From the NCBI RefSeq assembly GCF_042670205.1, contig NZ_JBHUWD010000003.1:94652-158651 (forward strand): 64,000 bases of DNA, given 5' to 3'. A program made the translations under genes and the position numbers. This document shows positions 53,246 to 62,385 of the stretch, in pieces. How positions within the stretch are numbered: the stretch's first letter is position 1; the number at the start of each line of letters is the position of its first letter. Below the pieces are notes generated by a model. That model had not been told where the DNA came from and did not search any database. It was given only the letters and a program-made list of their open reading frames with translations. The DNA is from Luteimicrobium sp042670205. Its GTDB lineage: Bacteria > Actinomycetota > Actinomycetes > Actinomycetales > Cellulomonadaceae.

Positions 53246-56200
53246 GCGCGGCCACGAGCGGCGGGCCGGTGGGGCTCGGGACCGAGGACGCCCCGGCCGT
53301 CTTCGACGTGTGCGGGCCGCTGCCGCGGGGCACGACCGTCCTCGAGGCGAGCGCCGGGACCGGCAAGACGTACACGATCGCCGCGCTCACGACCCGCTAC
53401 GTCGCCGAGGGCTTCGCCGAGCTCCCCGAGCTGCTCGTCGTGACGTTCGGGCGGATGGCGACGAGCGAGCTGCGCGACCGCGTGCGGGAACGCCTCGTCA
53501 CGACCGAGCGCGCGCTGCGCGAGCCGGGCGCGCGGACGAGCGGCGACCCGGTGGTGCGGTTGCTCGCCGACGTCGACGACGCCGAGCTGGCGCGCCGACA
53601 GGCGCGGCTCGCGGTGGCGCTGACCCAGGTCGACGCGGCCACGATCACGACGACGCACGGCTTCTGCCAGCAGATGCTCGCGGCGCTCGGGACGTCGACG
53701 TCGGGCGGGGTCGTCGAGCCCGGGACGCCGCTCCTGCCGGACGTCGCGGACCTCGAGGCGGAGGTCGTGGACGACCTCTACCTGCGCAAGTACGCGGGGG
53801 TCGACCGTGCGACGCTCACGGTGAAGAACGCGCGCGAGGTCGTGCGCAACGCGATCTCCGACCACGCCGCCGTGCTCGCCCCCGACGACGCACCGCCGGG
53901 CAGCGCCGCGGCCGACCGGTACGGCATCGCCCGAGCGGCGCGGGCGGAGCTGGAGCGCCGCAAGCGCCTCGCTCACCTCGTCGACTACGACGACCTGCTC
54001 GTCCTCCTGCGGGACGCGCTCACGGACCCGGTCTCCGGGTCCGCCGCCGTCGAGCGGGTCCGGGCCCGGTACCGGGTGGTGCTCGTCGACGAGTTCCAGG
54101 ACACCGACCCGGTCCAGTGGGAGATCCTGCGGGCCGCGTTCCACGACCGCCCGGACGCGGCGAGCGCGCTCGTCCTCGTCGGCGACCCCAAGCAGGCGAT
54201 CTACGCGTTCCGCGGCGCCGACGTCCACACCTATCTCGCGGCCCGGGCCGACGCGACGGCGTCCACGCTCGGCCGCAACTGGCGCACGGACGCGCCCGTG
54301 CTCGAGGGCCTCGCGCACCTGTTCGACGGCGCCGCCCTGGGCGACCCGCGCATCGTCGTCCACCCGGTCGAGGCCGCGCGCCGGGGCCGCCGGCTCGAGG
54401 GCGGGCCGCCGGTCCTCGTGCGGCGTGTGGCGCGCGCCGCGGTCGGGGCGAGCGCGAGCGGCAAGGCGCCGAGCGTCGGTCCGGTGCGCGAGGTCGTCGT
54501 CGCGGACGTCGCCGCGCAGGTCGTGCGCACGCTCGACGGGACCCGCCTGCGCGCCGACCCGGGAGTCGAGGCGTGGCGGCCTGCGGTGCCCGGGGACGTG
54601 GCGGTCCTGGTCCGCACGAACGGCCAGGCCCTCGCCGTCCGCGACGCGCTCACCGACGCGGGCGTGCCTGCCGTGATCTCGGGCCTGTCGAGCGTCTTCG
54701 GGTCGCCCGCGGCCCGGGACTGGCTCGTGCTCCTCAACGCGCTCGCGAGCACGGGTGACCCCGGCCGGGTCGCCGCCGCGGCGCTCACGCCGTTCGTCGG
54801 GTGGGACGCCCTGCGGCTCGCCGAGGCCGACGACGCCGCGCGCGAGGACCTCGCCGACCTGCTGCGCGAGTGGTCGCACGTGCTCGACGAGCAGGGGGTC
54901 GCGGCGCTCGTCCAGGCGACGACGGCCCACGGCCTGCACGAGCGGCTGCTGCGGCGCACCGCCGGTGAGCGCACGTTGACGGACGTCCGGCACGTCGCGG
55001 AGGTCCTGCACGCGACCATGCGCGACACGGGGCTCGGCGCGACCGCGCTCGTCGAGTGGCTCCGGGCCCGCATCCAGGACGCCGGGTCGGACTACGCGGA
55101 GGAGCGGAGCCGCCGCCTCGAGACGGACGCGGCCGCCGTCCAGGTCGTGACGGTGCACGCCGCCAAGGGCCTCGAGTACCCCGTCGTGCTGGTCCCGTTC
55201 GCCTGGGACCGGTTCCTCCCGCGTGATCCCGAGCTGCTCCACCTCCACGACGCGCAGGGCACGCGACGCCTCCACGTGGGCGGTCGCGGCAGCCCCGGGT
55301 ACGACGACGCCGTCGGCCGCCACCGGACCGAGGAGGCCGGCGAGGACCTGCGGCTCGCCTACGTCGCGCTGACCCGCGCCGCCAGCCAGGTCGTCGTCTG
55401 GTGGGCGCCGACGGGCCTCAACTCCGCCGCGGGGGCGCTCGGGCGTCTCGTGCTCGGAGAGCGCGACGTCGACGGCAGCCCGAACGCGACGGCCCGCGTC
55501 CCCTCGGACCCCGACGCGCAACGGGCGTTCGACGCCCTCGCCGCTGCCAGCGACGGGACGATCGTGCACGAGACCGTGTCCGCACGACCGGCGCCGGCCC
55601 GCTGGACGCCGCCGCCCGGCGACCGCCCCGAGCTCGAGGTCGCGCGCCTGCGCCGCGCCGTCGACACCGCGTGGCGGCGCACGTCGTACTCCGGGCTCAC
55701 GGCCTCCGCGCACGACGCCGGACCGGCCGGGCCGGGCGCACCCCCGCGCGCGGGCGTCACGGACGAGCCGGAGAACCCGGGCATCACCGACGAGCCCGAG
55801 GAACCCACCGAGGTGGTCGAGGGCTGGTCGTCCGGGTCCGACCCGGCCGACGCCGCCCTGCGCGCGGTGCCCTCGCCGCTCGCCGACCTCCCCGGCGGGA
55901 CGGCGTTCGGGACGCTCGTCCACGCGGTCCTCGAGCACACCGACACCACGGCGGACGACCTGCTCGCGGAGGTCCGGGCCCGGTGCGAGGAGACGGGCCT
56001 CGCGCCGGGGATCGGGGTGCAGCCCAGCCGACTCGCCCAGGCGCTGCTGCCCGTGCTGCACACGCCGTGCGGCCCGCTCCTGGGCGGGCGGTCGCTCGCC
56101 GACCTCGCGCCGCGCGACCGGCTCGCGGAGCTGGACTTCGAGCTGCCGCTCGCGGGCGGCGACCTGCCCCGGCCGGGCGTCGGGCACGCGCCGCGGCTGC

Positions 56201-56748
56201 GCGACGTCGCCGACCTCCTGCGAGCCCACCTCGACCCCGGCGACGCGTTCGCGGCCTACGCCGAGCGGCTCGACGAGCTCGGCACGGAGGAGGTGCGCGG
56301 GTACCTCACCGGCAGCATCGACGCCGTGCTGCGGGTCCCGGCCACGCCCGGAGCGACGGCTTCCGGGGACCACCGGTACGTCGTCGTCGACTACAAGACG
56401 AACCGGCTCGCGCCGCCCGACGAGCAGCTCACGGCCTGGCACTTTCGGCCGGACGCGCTCGTCGCGGGGATGATCGACTCCCACTACCCGCTGCAGCTCC
56501 TCCTCTACACGGTCGCGCTGCACCGGTACCTGCGCTGGCGGCTCCCGGGCTACGACCCGGACCGCAACCTCGGGGGTGGGGTCTACCTGTTCGTGCGCGG
56601 GATGTGCGGCCCGGGGACGCCGGTCGTCGACGGGGCGCCGTGCGGGGTGCTGTCGTGGCGGCCGCCGACGTCGCTCGTCGTCGCCCTGTCGGCACTGCTC
56701 GACGGTGTGGCGCCGGACCGCCGGGCGACGGACGGAGGACGGTCATGA
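53242..56748 (+). CDS. recB: RecB subunit: helicase/nuclease of exodeoxyribonuclease V
   Basis: The 1168-residue protein has a 3'-5' superfamily I helicase with Walker A (ASAGTGKTYT, about 35-44) and Walker B (LVDEFQDTDP, about 282-291), VVTVHAAKGLEYPVV (motif V) and LAYVALTRA (motif VI). The C-terminal RecB nuclease follows (HAVLEH...; YVVVDYKTN, about 1047-1055, with the DYK active site). It acts in double-strand-break repair and degradation of foreign DNA. Translation is coupled to recC and recD by ATGA overlaps. A helical linker near 820-870 (TDEPENPG repeats) is Glu/Pro-rich. Confidence 0.95.
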   Translation: MSAATSGGPVGLGTEDAPAVFDVCGPLPRGTTVLEASAGTGKTYTIAALTTRYVAEGFAELPELLVVTFGRMATSELRDRVRERLVTTERALREPGARTSGDPVVRLLADVDDAELARRQARLAVALTQVDAATITTTHGFCQQMLAALGTSTSGGVVEPGTPLLPDVADLEAEVVDDLYLRKYAGVDRATLTVKNAREVVRNAISDHAAVLAPDDAPPGSAAADRYGIARAARAELERRKRLAHLVDYDDLLVLLRDALTDPVSGSAAVERVRARYRVVLVDEFQDTDPVQWEILRAAFHDRPDAASALVLVGDPKQAIYAFRGADVHTYLAARADATASTLGRNWRTDAPVLEGLAHLFDGAALGDPRIVVHPVEAARRGRRLEGGPPVLVRRVARAAVGASASGKAPSVGPVREVVVADVAAQVVRTLDGTRLRADPGVEAWRPAVPGDVAVLVRTNGQALAVRDALTDAGVPAVISGLSSVFGSPAARDWLVLLNALASTGDPGRVAAAALTPFVGWDALRLAEADDAAREDLADLLREWSHVLDEQGVAALVQATTAHGLHERLLRRTAGERTLTDVRHVAEVLHATMRDTGLGATALVEWLRARIQDAGSDYAEERSRRLETDAAAVQVVTVHAAKGLEYPVVLVPFAWDRFLPRDPELLHLHDAQGTRRLHVGGRGSPGYDDAVGRHRTEEAGEDLRLAYVALTRAASQVVVWWAPTGLNSAAGALGRLVLGERDVDGSPNATARVPSDPDAQRAFDALAAASDGTIVHETVSARPAPARWTPPPGDRPELEVARLRRAVDTAWRRTSYSGLTASAHDAGPAGPGAPPRAGVTDEPENPGITDEPEEPTEVVEGWSSGSDPADAALRAVPSPLADLPGGTAFGTLVHAVLEHTDTTADDLLAEVRARCEETGLAPGIGVQPSRLAQALLPVLHTPCGPLLGGRSLADLAPRDRLAELDFELPLAGGDLPRPGVGHAPRLRDVADLLRAHLDPGDAFAAYAERLDELGTEEVRGYLTGSIDAVLRVPATPGATASGDHRYVVVDYKTNRLAPPDEQLTAWHFRPDALVAGMIDSHYPLQLLLYTVALHRYLRWRLPGYDPDRNLGGGVYLFVRGMCGPGTPVVDGAPCGVLSWRPPTSLVVALSALLDGVAPDRRATDGGRS

Positions 56749-58658
56749 GCGCGGTGACGGACGTCGTCGACGGGGACCCGAGAACGCCGTGGCGCGCCGG
56801 TCCGCTCCTCGGGTCCTTCGCGCGGGCGGGCGTGCTGACCTCGGCGGACGTGCGGACGGCCGAGCGGCTCGGCGCGCTGACCGGCGAGGACGACGAGGTC
56901 GTCCGCCTCGCGGCCGCGCTCGCGGTGCGGGCGCTGCGCTCCGGGTCGGCGTGCGTCGACCTCCGCGACGTGCGGACCCTCGTGGCGGAGGACGTCGACG
57001 AGGCGGCGCCGGACACGCTCGCCCCGGACGACACGGGTGCGGCGCGGACTCCCGTCGCCGAGCTCCCGTGGCCCGACGAGGCCGGCTGGGAGGCCGCGCT
57101 GCGGCGGAGCCCGCTGGTGGCCGACGGCGTCGACGGACCGGCGGACCGACCGGTACGGCTCGTCGACCACCGCCTCTACCTCGACCGCTACTGGCGCGAC
57201 GAGCAGGTCGTCCGGGTCGCGGTCGAAGAACGGCTCGCCTCACCGCTCCCGGTGGACGAGGCCGCCCTCGACGCCGCGCTGGCCCGCTACTTCCCGGGCA
57301 GGGCGGACGACCGGCAGCGTCTGGCCGCCGCGACCGCAGCCCGCTCCCGCCTCACGGTGCTCACGGGAGGCCCGGGCACCGGGAAGACGACGACCGTGGC
57401 CCGCCTCGTGGCGACGCTGCGCGACACGCTCGACACGGACGCCCAGCCGCTGCGCGTCGCCTTCTGCGCCCCGACCGGCAAGGCCGCGGCCCGGCTCCAG
57501 GAGGCCGTCGACACCGAGCTCGCACGGCTGGGGGCCGGCACCGTCCACGCGACGACGATCCACCGTCTGCTCGGGTCGCGCCCGGACTCGCGCACCCGGT
57601 TCCGACACGACCGCGCCAACCGGCTGCCGCACGACGTCGTCGTCATGGACGAGGCGTCGATGGTGTCGCTCCCGCTGCTGGCGCGCGTCCTCGAGGCGCT
57701 GCGGCCCGACGCGCGGCTCGTGCTCGTCGGCGACCGGCACCAGCTCGCGTCCGTCGAGGTCGGCGCGGTCCTGGGGGACCTGGTCGACCGGCTCGCGTCG
57801 CCCGTCGGCCACCGCGCCCCGGACGACCCGGACGACCTCGTCGGCGCCGACGGCACCGACGGCACCGACGGCGCGGCGACGGGCCGTCACCCCGGCGCCG
57901 TGGTCGAGCTGGTCGTACGGCACCGGTTCGGCGCCGAGCTGGGCGCGCTCGCCGACGCGATCAACGCCGGCCGCCCCGACGACGCCCTCGAGCTCCTGCG
58001 CGCGGGCGGCGCCCACGTCGAGCTCGTCGAGCTCACCGACGACGTGGTCCGCGAGACCGACGTCCCCCAGGTCCGGGACGACGTCGCAGCCGCGGGCGCC
58101 GCGGTGACCGCGGCCGCCCACGCGGGCGACGCGGCCGCTGCGCTCACCGCTCTGGGCGCGCACCGCCTCCTCGTCGCGCACCGTCGCGGGCCCGCGGGGG
58201 TCGTCCGCTGGGCGGCGCTCGCGCAGGGCTGGGTGGCCGAGGCGACGGGCCTGCGCGAGACCGGGCCGTGGCCCCTCGGGCGGCCCGTGCTCGTCACGAC
58301 GAACGACCGCACGACGGGGCTCTCGAACGGCGACACCGGTGTCGTCGTCGACGACGGCGAGGGCGGCGCGGTCGTCGCCTTCGGCGAGCCAGGCAACCCC
58401 CGGCTGGTACGGCCGCACCGGCTGCCCGCCGTCGAGCCGGTGCACGCGATGACGGTCCACCGCGCGCAGGGCAGCCAGTTCACGCGCGTGACCGTCGTGC
58501 TGCCGCCCGCCGACTCGCCTCTGCTGACCCGCGAGCTCCTCTACACGGCGGTCACGCGCGCCCAGGAGCTCGTGCGCGTCGTCGGGACCGCGGACGCCGT
58601 GCGCGCCGCCGTCGAACGGCCGGTCCGTCGCGCCAGCGGGCTCAGGTTCGCCCGCTGA
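56745..58658 (+). CDS. recD: RecD subunit: 5'-3' helicase of exodeoxyribonuclease V
   Basis: The 637-residue protein has Walker A (GGPGTGKTTTVA, about 208-219), Walker B (VVMDEASMV, about 300), GDRHQLASVEVGAVLGDL and C-terminal motifs (VHRAQGSQFTRV; ELLYTAVTRA). It is the fast helicase of RecBCD. An insertion near 365-385 holds short GTDGTDGT repeats. It overlaps recB (ATGA) and is followed by a hairpin terminator. Confidence 0.95.
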   Translation: MSAVTDVVDGDPRTPWRAGPLLGSFARAGVLTSADVRTAERLGALTGEDDEVVRLAAALAVRALRSGSACVDLRDVRTLVAEDVDEAAPDTLAPDDTGAARTPVAELPWPDEAGWEAALRRSPLVADGVDGPADRPVRLVDHRLYLDRYWRDEQVVRVAVEERLASPLPVDEAALDAALARYFPGRADDRQRLAAATAARSRLTVLTGGPGTGKTTTVARLVATLRDTLDTDAQPLRVAFCAPTGKAAARLQEAVDTELARLGAGTVHATTIHRLLGSRPDSRTRFRHDRANRLPHDVVVMDEASMVSLPLLARVLEALRPDARLVLVGDRHQLASVEVGAVLGDLVDRLASPVGHRAPDDPDDLVGADGTDGTDGAATGRHPGAVVELVVRHRFGAELGALADAINAGRPDDALELLRAGGAHVELVELTDDVVRETDVPQVRDDVAAAGAAVTAAAHAGDAAAALTALGAHRLLVAHRRGPAGVVRWAALAQGWVAEATGLRETGPWPLGRPVLVTTNDRTTGLSNGDTGVVVDDGEGGAVVAFGEPGNPRLVRPHRLPAVEPVHAMTVHRAQGSQFTRVTVVLPPADSPLLTRELLYTAVTRAQELVRVVGTADAVRAAVERPVRRASGLRFAR

Positions 58659-58749
58659 CCCTGCTCACCCCTACCCCCGGCGCGGCCGACCGTACGGTGA
58701 CCCACCGCACCCGGCGCCGACCCCTGGGGTTGTCGACCGTTCTCGGGCC

Positions 58750-58773
58750 GACCATGCGTGTACGCGCATGGTC
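58750..58773. terminator. Bidirectional terminator between recD and the MBL-fold gene
   Basis: GACCATGCG and CGCATGGTC form a perfect 9-bp stem with a six-base loop (TGTACG). It lies between the convergent recD and metallo-hydrolase genes, 92 and 41 bases from their stops. Confidence 0.55.
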
Positions 58774-58813
58774 GAGGAGCCTCTGAGGTGCGTGATCGCA
58801 TGCTCGGCGCGGG

Positions 58814-59605
58814 TCAGTGCCGCAGCGCCCGCGCCAGCTCGACCAGCGCCGCATGGACCTCCGCCATGCCGGGGTTCGCCCGCCGTGGGTCGTCCGGGTC
58901 GCGCCCGGCGAGCAGTGCCTCGAGGTACCGGCGGTCCGCGTCGAGCCGTGTCATCCCTTCCGAGGACGGCGTCCCGTGCCCGGGCACGACGACATCCGCG
59001 CGGGCCACGTACGGCGCGAGGCGGTCGAGCCCGTCGAGGTAGGCGGCCAGGTCGTCGGGCTCGAACAGGAGCGGGAGCTCGACGTCGCTCAGCATGTCGC
59101 CGGCGACCAGGACCTGCGCTCTCGCCAGCCAGACTGGGGCGTGGCCGGGCGCGTGCGCGTCGTGGACGACGAGCTCGGGGTCGCCGGGCAGCAGGGGCGG
59201 GGTCGCGGGCCACGGCCGTACGCGCCCGACGAGGTCCAGCAGGTCCGGCGTCCACGGGTGCGGGCCGGCGTCGGCGGAGCCCTCGCCGCTGACCAGCGCG
59301 GTCTGGAGCGTGTCCCGGCGGCCGCGGGCGAGCGAAGCGGCGGGCGCCGAGGCCCAGCGGGGTGCCGCGCCGAACCGCGGGTGCCACAGCAGGTGGTCGT
59401 GGTGGGCGTGGGTCGCGATCCCGCCGACGACGCGGAGCGCGCGGGCATCGAGCGCGTCCGCCAGCCCGGCGAGCTCGTCGGGGTGCCAGGCCGGGTCGAC
59501 GAGGAGGGCCTCGCCCCGGCGCACGGCCACCGTCGACGTGGTCGTCATCGTCCGGCTGGTGGCGACGAGCACCCCCGGCGCGACCTCGACGAGCACCCGT
59601 GGCAC
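58814..59605 (-). CDS. Metallo-beta-lactamase-fold hydrolase
   Basis: The 263-residue protein has THAHHDHLLWHPRFG (the HxHxDH metal site, about 75), a second ligand His (HAPGHAPVWL), Asp in VLVAGDMLSDVE and the final His in VVPGHGTPSSEG. The substrate is unknown. GTG 59605 lies six bases after TACGGT (59612-59617 on this strand), a leaderless start. It is divergent from an orphan gene at 59783. Confidence 0.87.
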   Translation of the reverse strand: MPRVLVEVAPGVLVATSRTMTTTSTVAVRRGEALLVDPAWHPDELAGLADALDARALRVVGGIATHAHHDHLLWHPRFGAAPRWASAPAASLARGRRDTLQTALVSGEGSADAGPHPWTPDLLDLVGRVRPWPATPPLLPGDPELVVHDAHAPGHAPVWLARAQVLVAGDMLSDVELPLLFEPDDLAAYLDGLDRLAPYVARADVVVPGHGTPSSEGMTRLDADRRYLEALLAGRDPDDPRRANPGMAEVHAALVELARALRH

Positions 59606-59611
59606 CGCGCG

Positions 59612-59617
59612 ACCGTA
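59612..59617 (-). promoter_or_regulatory. Leaderless -10 element of the MBL-fold gene
   Basis: On the minus strand TACGGT is followed by six bases (CGCGCG) and GTG at 59605. Confidence 0.5.
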
Positions 59618-59693
59618 ACATCGGCGGCTCCGCACCGCCCGGCGTCGTGCGGACCTTCGGGCGGGATCACGGCAGCCGCGCGAGCGCTCGGGC

Positions 59694-59732
59694 GCCACCC
59701 CCAGGCGCCGGTCCACGCGGCCTGTGCACAGG
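59694..59732. repeat. Two-part repeated motif, copy 2
   Basis: This is identical to 49652-49690 in both conserved blocks (17 and 9 bases) and in spacing (13 bases). Here the second block lies in a perfect 12-bp palindrome (CCTGTGCACAGG, 59721-59732). It lies 51 bases before the ATG at 59783. Confidence 0.65.
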
Positions 59733-59782
59733 GGGCGTCCGGTCCGACGCACGGCCGCGCGACAGGCCGCCAGACTCCCGGC

Positions 59783-60457
59783 ATGAGCCCGACCCGCACC
59801 GACGTCGCCCGGCGTCGTCCGCCCGACCGTCCCGCCGACCGCGCCTCCGGCCGTCCGCCGCTGCGCACCTCCCCAGCCGTCCGCCCCGGCAGCCTCCGCG
59901 CCGTGTGGCAGGAGCACCTCGACACCTACGACGCCGCCGACTGCGCCCGCTTCGGGGCCGGCGCCCCCGGCCACGAGCACGGCCGGCTCCTGGCGGCCGA
60001 GGTGCCCGAGACCCTGGAACCGTTCGTCCGCGGCACGCTCGTCGACACCCCCGGCCCGACGGACATCGTCCCGTTCACCCGCCTCGACGGCGACGCCGCG
60101 GCGGTTCTCCTCGACGTGCTCCCCGCCGGGCTGCTCACCGACCGGCAGAACGACGCCCCGAGCCTGCGCGCGATCCTCGACGCGACCGCCACCCGCCCCG
60201 ACCGGCTCGAGGTCCACGGCTACGCCGTCGGGCCGGGGCGCTGCGACGAGCGCCTCACCGCCGAGGGCGTGTACGTCCGCTACGACGACGACGTCCGCCT
60301 CCCCCGCCGCCACGACGACGGCTGCGACTGCGAGCGCCTGTGGTCGTACGTGGTGGACGAGCTCGGGCTCGACGACGACGGTGCGCGCCGCCCGGACGAG
60401 ATCCTGCCGACCTACCGGGTCGACGACGAGCGCTGGTGGCGGCTGTGGTGGGACTGA
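59783..60457 (+). CDS. Uncharacterised protein
   Basis: The 224-residue protein is not recognised. It has a disordered, Arg/Pro-rich first 35 residues, then a mixed domain rich in Asp and Trp with a CDCERLW motif near 175 and an unusual WWRLWWD ending. No membrane segment or catalytic motif stands out. Its end overlaps the start of the next gene by 13 bp, suggesting coupled translation. Confidence 0.65.
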   Translation: MSPTRTDVARRRPPDRPADRASGRPPLRTSPAVRPGSLRAVWQEHLDTYDAADCARFGAGAPGHEHGRLLAAEVPETLEPFVRGTLVDTPGPTDIVPFTRLDGDAAAVLLDVLPAGLLTDRQNDAPSLRAILDATATRPDRLEVHGYAVGPGRCDERLTAEGVYVRYDDDVRLPRRHDDGCDCERLWSYVVDELGLDDDGARRPDEILPTYRVDDERWWRLWWD

Positions 60458-61146
60458 CGCCGGCGCTGCGCGCGGGGGCGGCGTGGGCCCGCCGGCACAC
60501 GCGTCGGATCGCGGGGGTGGCAGCCGTCCTCGTGGTCGTGGGTGTGACCGCGGTGGCGCTCGTCGCCGGCCACGACGCGTCCGAGGGGCAGCCCGCGACG
60601 ACCGGCGGACCGCAGCTGCCGGACCGGCTCGAGCGCTCCGCCCGCCCCGCGGACCTCGAGCGTTCGGACGAGCGCGGCGCGGTCGCGGCGGCCATCTACG
60701 TGCTGGAGCTCGAGCCGTACGGCCTGCGCAGCGGCGACTGGCACGAGTTCGCGCGCCTCTGCTCGACGCAGAGCGGCTGGTGCCGCGACAAGGCCGCGTC
60801 GATGCGCGGCGTCACGGCGGGCGCGGTCCGCTACGACGGCTGCGACGCCCGGGCCGAGGCCGTGCGGACGACCCCCACGGACGCGCCGGACACCTTCGTC
60901 GTGACGGTCGCCCACCGGCAGGCGGCGTGCGTGCGGCACGCGCTCGCCCCGACGCCCGCCACCACTGCGACCGCCGCCGGGGCCGGGCCGACCACCGCTG
61001 CCGGGCCCGCCGCCGGTACGGACGACGCCGCGGCGTCGGACGTGTACGGGGGCAACGACGACCCGGGCGCGCTGCCCGACCTCCTCGACCTCACGGTCCG
61101 GCACGGCACCGCGGGCTGGCAGGTGGTCCGGGCGAGCCTCGCGTGA
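60445..61146 (+). CDS. Uncharacterised membrane-anchored protein
   Basis: The 233-residue protein has one N-terminal membrane helix (AGVAAVLVVVGVTAVALVAG) preceded by arginines (TRRI), so the rest should face outside. The outer part has four cysteines (CSTQSGWC, DGC, AACV) likely in disulfides, and an Ala/Thr-rich linker before the last 40 residues. The start is GTG 60445 or 60448, overlapping the upstream gene. No function can be assigned. Confidence 0.65.
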   Translation: MVGLTPALRAGAAWARRHTRRIAGVAAVLVVVGVTAVALVAGHDASEGQPATTGGPQLPDRLERSARPADLERSDERGAVAAAIYVLELEPYGLRSGDWHEFARLCSTQSGWCRDKAASMRGVTAGAVRYDGCDARAEAVRTTPTDAPDTFVVTVAHRQAACVRHALAPTPATTATAAGAGPTTAAGPAAGTDDAAASDVYGGNDDPGALPDLLDLTVRHGTAGWQVVRASLA

Positions 61147-61156
61147 GCCCCGGCGA

Positions 61157-61666
61157 TCAACCCGCGGCGCTCAGGAACTCCCGGATGCCCGCGACGACGA
61201 GCTCGTGGTCGTCGTGCTGCGAGAGCCCCGACACCGCGACCGACCCGACGACGCCCACCCCCGCGACCCGCACGGGGAACGCCCCGCCCGCGGCGGCGTA
61301 CTCGAGGAACGGCAGCTCGTGGGCCTGCCCGAACGTGCGCCCCCGTGCCACCTCGCGCAGGTTCGCCAGGTACGTGGAGACCCCGAACCGCGCGACCACC
61401 CGCGACTTCCGCTCGACCCACGAGTCGTTGTGCGCGCTCGTGCCGTCGAGCGCGGCGTGGAAGAGCTGCTGCTCACCGCGCCGGACGTCCACGACGACGG
61501 CCAGGCCGCCGGCCCTCGCCCGCTCGACGAGCAGGCAGCCGAGCCGCCACGCGTCGTCGTTCGTGAAGGTCCGGAAGACGAGCTCGTGCTCCTGGTCCTG
61601 GAGGGTTGCGATGGTCGCGGACAGGTCGTCGTCGGGCTTCGGGGTCGCGGGTGCGTCGGTCGCCAT
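61157..61666 (-). CDS. UPF0303 / heme-degrading-domain (DUF336-like) protein
   Basis: The 169-residue protein matches the UPF0303 (YBR137W-like) family: WRLGCLLVERARAGGLAVVVDV, LFHAALDGTSAHNDSWVERK, and PVRVAGVGVVGSVAVSGLSQHDDHELVV. It is related to GlcG/HbpS-type DUF336 proteins; heme binding is not proven. It is convergent with the orphan gene ending at 61146 and divergent from the DUF2510 gene. Confidence 0.85.
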   Translation of the reverse strand: MATDAPATPKPDDDLSATIATLQDQEHELVFRTFTNDDAWRLGCLLVERARAGGLAVVVDVRRGEQQLFHAALDGTSAHNDSWVERKSRVVARFGVSTYLANLREVARGRTFGQAHELPFLEYAAAGGAFPVRVAGVGVVGSVAVSGLSQHDDHELVVAGIREFLSAAG

Positions 61667-61697
61667 GACGGCATCGTCCCACCGGTCGGCGTGCCGG

Positions 61698-61703
61698 TAT
61701 GCT
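61698..61703 (+). promoter_or_regulatory. -10 element of the DUF2510 gene
   Basis: TATGCT lies 37 bases before ATG 61741, leaving a leader of about 30 bases that carries GGAGG. This gene therefore uses a conventional start, unlike many neighbours. Confidence 0.45.
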
Positions 61704-61740
61704 CCGACCACTCGCCTCAGCGAAGCGTCGACGGAGGAAC

Positions 61741-62376
61741 ATGACGATCCCCGCACCCGGGTGGTATCCGGACCCCTACCGCGCCGGGATGCTGCGCTGG
61801 TTCGACGGGCACGGGTGGACCGAGCACGTCGCCCCCCTCCCGGGCGGCCCGCAGGCGGTAGGCGACCCGTACCAGGCCGCACCGGTGGCCCCGTCCACCG
61901 CGGTCCCCGCACGGAAGCGGCTCCCGGACCACGTCCGCGCCCTGATCGTCCTGGGAGCGTTGGCGGCCGTCGTCCTGGTGGGCGCGGTCGGCGCGTTCGT
62001 GTCCCGACAGCTCGGCGAGGCGTGGGACCGGGCGGTCGTCTCCGCCCAGCAGCAGGGCGCCTCCGACGGCGCCGGCGCCCCCGGCGCGGGTACGCCGGCC
62101 GACGACTGGCGCGTGACGTGCGACGACGTCCGCACCGAGATCATGAACCACCTCGGCGACTACTGGGAGGTGCCCGAGCTGCAGCCGTCGACGCTCACGA
62201 ACGCCGAGGTCGTCCAGGACCGCCAGCTCACCGTGGAGATCCCGGCCCCGGGAAAGCCCGCCGTCTGGGTGCTCGAGTGCCGGTTCGACGGGGCGTTCGA
62301 CGCCGGACGCGTCGCCGACGTCTGGGCCGACGTGATGCTCTACCCGGACGGCGGCCTCGAAGTCAGGATCGACTGA
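61741..62376 (+). CDS. DUF2510 membrane protein
   Basis: The 211-residue protein begins with a DUF2510 motif (PAPGWYPDPYRAGMLRWFDG, then WTEHV), followed by one membrane helix (about 64-86) and an outer domain with two cysteines (VTCDDVRTE ... VLECRFDG). DUF2510 is a short actinobacterial module thought to act inside the membrane-proximal cytoplasm. The outer domain is similar in pattern to that of the lipoprotein at 30669. GGAGGAAC lies before the ATG. Confidence 0.8.
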   Translation: MTIPAPGWYPDPYRAGMLRWFDGHGWTEHVAPLPGGPQAVGDPYQAAPVAPSTAVPARKRLPDHVRALIVLGALAAVVLVGAVGAFVSRQLGEAWDRAVVSAQQQGASDGAGAPGAGTPADDWRVTCDDVRTEIMNHLGDYWEVPELQPSTLTNAEVVQDRQLTVEIPAPGKPAVWVLECRFDGAFDAGRVADVWADVMLYPDGGLEVRID

Positions 62377-62385
62377 CCGCTCGCG

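Noticed and set aside
51394..56523. Open frame of 1709 codons on the minus strand opposite recC and recB
   Set aside because: No recognisable motifs and biased composition; recB and recC on the plus strand have clear conserved motifs.
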